Source: Clostridia bacterium
Lineage (GTDB): Bacteria > Bacillota > Clostridia > Oscillospirales > QAMX01
Length of the DNA: 6,697 bases
Reading direction: 5' to 3'
NCBI GenBank assembly: GCA_024404415.1
Contig: JAKSPX010000088.1
Span: 1-6,697, forward strand
Below are positions 1 to 6,697 of the stretch, piece by piece. A program made the translations under genes and the position numbers. A model generated the notes under the pieces. It worked only from the letters and a program-made list of their open reading frames with translations, ran no database searches and was not told the DNA's origin. Within the stretch, counting starts at the first letter, position 1. Every line of letters begins with the position of its first letter.

Positions 1-2747
<2,747 letters not shown>

Positions 2748-2760
2748 TTTCAGCCCGTCA

Positions 2761-2789
2761 TTGACAAAAGACGGAAACTAGGATATAAT
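2761..2789 (+). promoter_or_regulatory. Consensus sigma-A promoter for the L7Ae-like gene and str operon
   Basis: TTGACA at 2761-2766 and TATAAT at 2784-2789 are both perfect matches to the housekeeping sigma consensus and are separated by exactly 17 bases. Transcription would be expected to begin around 2795-2797. The site starts 14 bases after the rpoC stop, in the only spacer before the L7Ae-like gene. It would allow the translation genes downstream to be transcribed independently of rpoBC. The match is seen directly; activity is inferred. Confidence 0.85.
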
Positions 2790-2798
2790 AAGAGATGT

Positions 2799-2828
2799 GG
2801 TCAAATGCCGGAACTCCGGCATTTGGCC
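2799..2828 (+). other. 13-bp stem-loop at the 5' end of the leader
   Basis: Bases 2799-2811 pair with 2816-2828 to give 13 continuous base pairs, one of them a U-G wobble, closed by the tetraloop AACU at 2812-2815. The stem would begin within a few bases of the predicted transcript start, about 45 bases ahead of the start codon. It is not followed by a U-run (the next bases are CGCCCTTCGG), so it is a poor intrinsic terminator. A 5' stabilising hairpin or a protein-binding leader element is more plausible. The pairing is seen; the role is inferred. Confidence 0.65.
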
Positions 2829-2858
2829 CGCCCTTCGGTTTTCAAAACCCGGTATCAT

Positions 2859-2864
2859 GGAGGG
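2859..2864 (+). promoter_or_regulatory. Ribosome binding site that fixes the L7Ae-like start
   Basis: GGAGGG lies 7 bases ahead of the ATG at 2872. It selects this start over an in-frame ATG at 2857, which overlaps the site itself, and over a GTG at 2797, which would fall at the predicted transcription start. Confidence 0.8.
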
Positions 2865-2871
2865 ATGGAGC

Positions 2872-3111
2872 ATGACCCTGGAAGGGAAAAAGCTCGCCGT
2901 CGGCGCCAAAGTCGCAAAAAAAGCGCTTGATGCAGGACGCGCGGAAATGCTTTATCTGGCGTGTGATGCGTCGGAATCCGTCGTTGGGCCGCTTCGTTCG
3001 TCCGCCCTGGAAAAGGGCGTACCGGTCGTGGAGGACAGCACCATGCGCGAGCTCGGGCGTGCCGCAGGCATCGCCATCGGAGCCGGCGCGGTGACCGTGC
3101 TCAAGGATTAA
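2872..3111 (+). CDS. L7Ae/L30e/S12e/Gadd45-family ribosomal protein (YbxF/RplGB-like)
   Basis: The 79-residue product is a single L7Ae-fold domain, close to the 82 residues of Bacillus subtilis YbxF, whose gene sits at the same place between rpoC and rpsL. Family members are ribosome-associated, and YbxF binds kink-turn RNA. Visible family features are VGAKVAKKAL (10-19), the ACDAS segment (30-34), KGVPVV (48-53), and the C-terminal block with LGRAAG (61-66) and IGAGAV (69-74). The first motif is odd. Where archaeal L7Ae has Asn-Glu and YbxF has Lys-Gln, this protein has K13-V14, and the Thr that follows is A15, so a residue that usually touches the sheared G-A pairs is missing. Start chosen for its GGAGGG site. 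It is probably co-transcribed with rpsL, which begins 55 bases downstream. Family assignment is firm; kink-turn binding here is uncertain. Confidence 0.9.
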   Translation: MTLEGKKLAVGAKVAKKALDAGRAEMLYLACDASESVVGPLRSSALEKGVPVVEDSTMRELGRAAGIAIGAGAVTVLKD

Positions 3112-3113
3112 GG

Positions 3114-3136
3114 TTGTTATCCCGTAAGGGAAGCAA
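3114..3136 (+). other. Bulged hairpin with a GUAA (GNRA) tetraloop between the L7Ae-like gene and rpsL
   Basis: Bases 3120-3123 pair with 3128-3131 around the tetraloop GUAA, and below a single bulged A (3119) bases 3114-3118 pair with 3132-3136 (one U-G). This gives nine pairs, starting two bases after the stop codon of the L7Ae-like gene and ending 16 bases before the rpsL ribosome binding site. No U-run follows, so termination is unlikely. A nine-pair hairpin can arise by chance in a short spacer. Confidence 0.4.
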
Positions 3137-3152
3137 TAAATGAAACCTTGGG

Positions 3153-3160
3153 AAAGGAGG
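3153..3160 (+). promoter_or_regulatory. Ribosome binding site that fixes the rpsL start
   Basis: AAAGGAGG ends 6 bases before the ATG at 3167. The in-frame ATG at 3140 would place this site inside the coding region and add nine residues not seen in S12 proteins. Confidence 0.9.
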
Positions 3161-3166
3161 AAAACA

Positions 3167-3589
3167 ATGCCCACTTTTAATCAGCTTGTGAGAAAAGGCA
3201 GAGAGGCCGTTGTCTACAAGTCCACGACTCCTGCGCTGCAGGTTGGACTCAATACCCTCAGCAAACAGCAGACCGATCTCAGCTCTCCTCAAAAGCGCGG
3301 TGTGTGCACAGTCGTTAAGACCGACACGCCGAAGAAGCCGAACTCGGCTATGAGAAAGATCGCCCGTGTCCGTTTGACCAACGGCATGGAGGTCACCAGC
3401 TACATCCCCGGTGAAGGTCACAACCTTCAGGAGCACTCGGTGGTTATGATTCGCGGCGGACGTGTCAAAGACATGCCTGGTGTTCGTTATCATATCATTC
3501 GCGGTAAGCTGGATACCCAGGGTGTCGCCAACCGTAAGCAGGCCAGAAGCAAATACGGTGCGAAGAGACCCAAGGCCGGTAAGAAATAA
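3167..3589 (+). CDS. rpsL: 30S ribosomal protein S12
   Basis: S12 lies at the decoding centre of the 30S subunit, at the interface with 50S, and contributes to tRNA selection accuracy. The 140-residue product begins PTFNQLVRKGR as expected. It carries a 13-residue insertion relative to E. coli at about 26-40, shared with Bacillus S12. Core motifs are TPKKPNSAMRK (54-64), GHNLQEHS (84-91) and GGRVKDMPGVRYH (97-109). K56 and K101 match E. coli K43 and K88, the main streptomycin-resistance positions, and both are wild type, so no rpsL-based resistance is predicted. D102 matches the Asp that RimO methylthiolates in E. coli. KDMPG, rather than the usual KDLPG, is a mild substitution. The strong AAAGGAGG site, the TAA stop and the basic C-terminus are typical. 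Identification is secure. Confidence 0.99.
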   Translation: MPTFNQLVRKGREAVVYKSTTPALQVGLNTLSKQQTDLSSPQKRGVCTVVKTDTPKKPNSAMRKIARVRLTNGMEVTSYIPGEGHNLQEHSVVMIRGGRVKDMPGVRYHIIRGKLDTQGVANRKQARSKYGAKRPKAGKK

Positions 3590-3607
3590 GCCGGGCTGCC
3601 ATTTTCC

Positions 3608-3637
3608 TGCCCGTTGAATCTATATAGATAACGGGCA
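3608..3637 (+). other. Hairpin in the rpsL-rpsG spacer
   Basis: TGCCCGTT (3608-3615) pairs with AACGGGCA (3630-3637). After a two-base bulge (GA, 3616-3617) a second helix forms between 3618-3621 and 3626-3629, with an AUAU loop. In total there are 12 pairs. No U-tract follows, so it does not look like a terminator. An upstream CGGGC (3592-3596) could pair instead with GCCCG (3609-3613), giving an alternative fold. In E. coli, S7 represses its own operon by binding the rpsL-rpsG spacer; an analogous role here is only inference. Confidence 0.55.
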
Positions 3638-3645
3638 CAGACGAA

Positions 3646-3662
3646 CCGCATGAAAGATGCGG
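3646..3662 (+). other. Second, smaller hairpin in the rpsL-rpsG spacer
   Basis: CCGCAT (3646-3651) pairs with ATGCGG (3657-3662) around a five-base loop, GAAAG. It follows the first spacer hairpin by eight bases and ends 25 bases before the rpsG ribosome binding site. Six perfect pairs alone are weak evidence; the tandem arrangement makes it more interesting. Confidence 0.4.
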
Positions 3663-3687
3663 GACGAGTACCTTATATTATTCCTGA

Positions 3688-3695
3688 AAAGGAGG
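3688..3695 (+). promoter_or_regulatory. Ribosome binding site that fixes the rpsG GTG start
   Basis: AAAGGAGG lies 9 bases ahead of GTG at 3705. It supports GTG as the start, because the nearest in-frame ATG upstream (3657) lies inside a predicted hairpin and ahead of this site. Confidence 0.85.
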
Positions 3696-3704
3696 GAAGT
3701 TTTA

Positions 3705-4175
3705 GTGCCCAGAAGAGGTAATGTACCGAAAAGAGAGGTTTTAGCCGATCCGATCTATCATTCCGTTCAGGTCTCTAAGCTCATCAACGGCATCATGTAT
3801 GATGGTAAGAAGGGCGTTGCTCAGAAGATCGTCTACGATGCTTTTGATATCGTCGCTGAGAAGAGCGGAAAAGATGCTCTGGAGGTTTATCTCCAGGCGA
3901 TGGACAACATCATGCCTGCCCTGGAAGTCAAGGCAAGACGTGTTGGCGGCTCCACCTACCAGGTACCGCTTGAAGTGCGTCCCGAAAGACGCCAGACCCT
4001 CGGCATCCGCTGGCTGGTTAGCTACGCGAGAAGCAGAAGCGAGCGCAATATGTGCGAAAGACTCGCCGGTGAAATTCTCGATGCTTCCAACAACACCGGT
4101 AACGCCGTGAAGAAGCGCGAAGATACCCACAAGATGGCCGAAGCCAACAAGGCTTTTGCGCATTTCCGTTGGTAA
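3705..4175 (+). CDS. rpsG: 30S ribosomal protein S7 (GTG start)
   Basis: S7 nucleates assembly of the 3' major domain of 16S rRNA and sits in the 30S head beside the E-site tRNA. The 156-residue product has the same length as Bacillus subtilis S7. The N-terminus is the expected basic MPRRGNVPKRE, followed by DPIY (15-18), KLINGIMYDGKK (25-36), the rRNA-binding segment EVKARRVGGSTYQVP (74-88), and a C-terminus ending KREDTHKMAEANKAFAHFRW. Start is GTG: translation from there gives exactly the family N-terminus, while a longer frame from 3657 would add 16 unrelated residues. A GTG start in so highly expressed a gene may modestly tune its translation. It follows rpsL after an unusually structured 115-base spacer. 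The stop is TAA. Identification is secure. Confidence 0.99.
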   Translation: MPRRGNVPKREVLADPIYHSVQVSKLINGIMYDGKKGVAQKIVYDAFDIVAEKSGKDALEVYLQAMDNIMPALEVKARRVGGSTYQVPLEVRPERRQTLGIRWLVSYARSRSERNMCERLAGEILDASNNTGNAVKKREDTHKMAEANKAFAHFRW

Positions 4176-4203
4176 TCCTCGTCAATATCCGCGCAGGCTG
4201 CAT

Positions 4204-4241
4204 CGGCGGCTGTTTCTGCGCTTAGAAAATATCTGCCGCCG
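4204..4241 (+). other. GC-rich hairpin in the rpsG-fusA spacer
   Basis: CGGCGGC (4204-4210) pairs with GCCGCCG (4235-4241), seven G-C pairs. Inside, TTTCT (4213-4217) pairs with AGAAA (4224-4228) around a six-base loop. A competing helix is possible between GCGCAG (4191-4196) and CTGCGC (4216-4221). The outer helix ends six bases before the weak fusA ribosome binding site. No U-run follows, so termination is unlikely; an effect on fusA translation is inference. Confidence 0.45.
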
Positions 4242-4247
4242 GGACAT

Positions 4248-4251
4248 GGAG
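4248..4251 (+). promoter_or_regulatory. Weak ribosome binding site of fusA
   Basis: Only GGAG precedes the fusA ATG (4260), with eight bases between. The other four starts in this window have six- to eight-base matches. The start itself is fixed by the EF-G N-terminus. Confidence 0.6.
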
Positions 4252-4259
4252 CTCAGACA

Positions 4260-6335
<2,076 letters not shown>

Positions 6336-6348
6336 ATTCTAAAAATTA

Positions 6349-6366
6349 TGCTTGCATTTGCAGGCA
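6349..6366 (+). other. Inverted repeat overlapping the tuf promoter -35
   Basis: Bases 6349-6355 (TGCTTGC) pair with 6360-6366 (GCAGGCA), including one T-G wobble, around the loop ATTT. The bases that follow are A-rich on the + strand, so this is not a terminator for fusA. On the minus strand a T-run follows, but no minus-strand gene is present. It covers the probable -35 box of tuf and could be an operator-like site or chance. Confidence 0.3.
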
Positions 6367-6380
6367 AAATATTATACAAT
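6352..6380 (+). promoter_or_regulatory. Probable tuf promoter
   Basis: TACAAT (6375-6380) is one mismatch from the -10 consensus. TTGCAT (6352-6357), 17 bases upstream, keeps only the TTG of the -35 consensus. Transcription would start near 6387, giving a leader of about 28 bases before tuf. A separate promoter for tuf is common and would explain higher EF-Tu than EF-G output. The weak -35 keeps confidence moderate. Confidence 0.5.
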
Positions 6381-6414
6381 AGTGTTTGTAAATACGAATT
6401 AGGAGGATATTTCA

Positions 6415-6697
6415 ATGGCAAAGGCAAAATTCGAACGTACCAAGCCGCACGTAAATATCGGCACCATTGGTCACGTCGACCACGGCAAGACCACCCTTAC
6501 TGCTGCTATCACCAAGTACCTCTCCCTTGTTGACCCGACCTGGGCGAACTTCACCGCTTACGACCAGATCGATAAGGCTCCGGAAGAGAAGGCTCGTGGT
6601 ATCACGATCAACACTGCCCACGTCGAATATCAGACTTGGACCCGTCACTATGCTCACGTTGACTGCCCGGGCCACGCCGACTATATCAAGAACATGA
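6415..6697 (+). CDS. tuf: Translation elongation factor Tu (3' truncated)
   Basis: EF-Tu is the GTPase that carries aminoacyl-tRNA to the ribosomal A site. Only the first 94 codons are in the window. The N-terminus MAKAKFERTKPHVNIGTIGH is typical. The P-loop GHVDHGKT is at 19-26, RGITINTAHVEY at 61-72 with the Mg-binding switch I T64, and DCPGH at 83-87 with catalytic H87. All expected residues are present. The segment before AYDQID, residues 37-47 (SLVDPTWANFT), is two residues longer than in E. coli and carries Trp43; Trp75 is also unusual, in YQTWTRHYAHV. The ATG is preceded at 8 bases by AGGAGG (6401-6406), and a probable promoter lies in the 79-base gap after fusA. The rest of the gene, and any second tuf copy, lies outside the window. 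Confidence 0.98.
   Translation, partial: MAKAKFERTKPHVNIGTIGHVDHGKTTLTAAITKYLSLVDPTWANFTAYDQIDKAPEEKARGITINTAHVEYQTWTRHYAHVDCPGHADYIKNM

Noticed and set aside
2748..2828. Intrinsic terminator after rpoC
   Set aside because: The strong hairpin at 2799-2828 is not followed by a U-tract, and it lies downstream of the promoter. The only other pairing, 2755-2759 with 2770-2774, is five pairs overlapping the -35.
2797..2871. Longer L7Ae-like reading frame from GTG at 2797 or ATG at 2857
   Set aside because: The GTG lies at the predicted transcription start and the extension would translate through the 13-bp hairpin. The ATG at 2857 overlaps the ribosome binding site. The ATG at 2872 has GGAGGG at 7 bases and gives the family length.
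3140..3166. Upstream ATG extending rpsL by nine residues
   Set aside because: It would put the AAAGGAGG site inside the gene and adds residues absent from S12 proteins.
3651..3679. Possible promoter before rpsG from TATATT at 3674-3679
   Set aside because: The -10 is close to consensus, but the sequence 17 bases upstream (TGAAAG) does not resemble a -35 box.
3657..3704. Upstream ATG extending rpsG by sixteen residues
   Set aside because: It has no ribosome binding site and lies in a hairpin arm; the GTG at 3705 gives the conserved MPRRG-type N-terminus.

Overview
This window is a conserved housekeeping stretch: the junction between the rpoBC operon and the str operon of a bacterium. All genes are on the + strand, in the order rpoC (5' truncated), an L7Ae/YbxF-type ribosomal protein gene, rpsL, rpsG, fusA and tuf (3' truncated). 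The small L7Ae-like gene between rpoC and rpsL, strong AGGAGG-type ribosome binding sites, an S12 with the 13-residue insertion also found in Bacillus S12, and an RNA polymerase beta' without the long trigger-loop insertion of Proteobacteria all point to Bacillota (Firmicutes). The GC-rich, C-ending codon use and the character of EF-G and EF-Tu suggest a GC-rich Clostridia lineage, perhaps an Oscillospiraceae-like anaerobe. That finer placement is an impression, not a demonstration.

Layout: 1-2747 is the C-terminal three quarters of RNA polymerase beta', ending in a strongly acidic tail. 2748-2871 holds a perfect consensus sigma-A promoter (TTGACA, 17-bp spacer, TATAAT) and a 13-bp stem-loop that would sit almost at the 5' end of the new transcript. 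2872-3111 is the L7Ae-like gene. 3167-3589 is S12. A 115-base spacer with tandem hairpins separates it from S7 (GTG start, 3705-4175). An 84-base spacer with a GC hairpin leads to EF-G (4260-6335). A 79-base spacer with a probable promoter leads to EF-Tu (from 6415). No gene-free stretch exceeds about 125 bases.

The gene products work together: beta' transcribes, S12 and S7 build the 30S decoding and head regions, EF-Tu delivers aminoacyl-tRNA and EF-G translocates. The promoter before the L7Ae-like gene would let the str genes be expressed apart from rpoBC, and the one before tuf would boost EF-Tu.

I found no new system, mobile element, CRISPR array or RNA gene. The points worth a second look are regulatory or structural: a stem-loop in every spacer, none followed by a U-tract; a likely loss of a kink-turn contact residue in the L7Ae-like protein; the acidic beta' tail; and small sequence variants in the trigger loop, EF-G and EF-Tu switch I.
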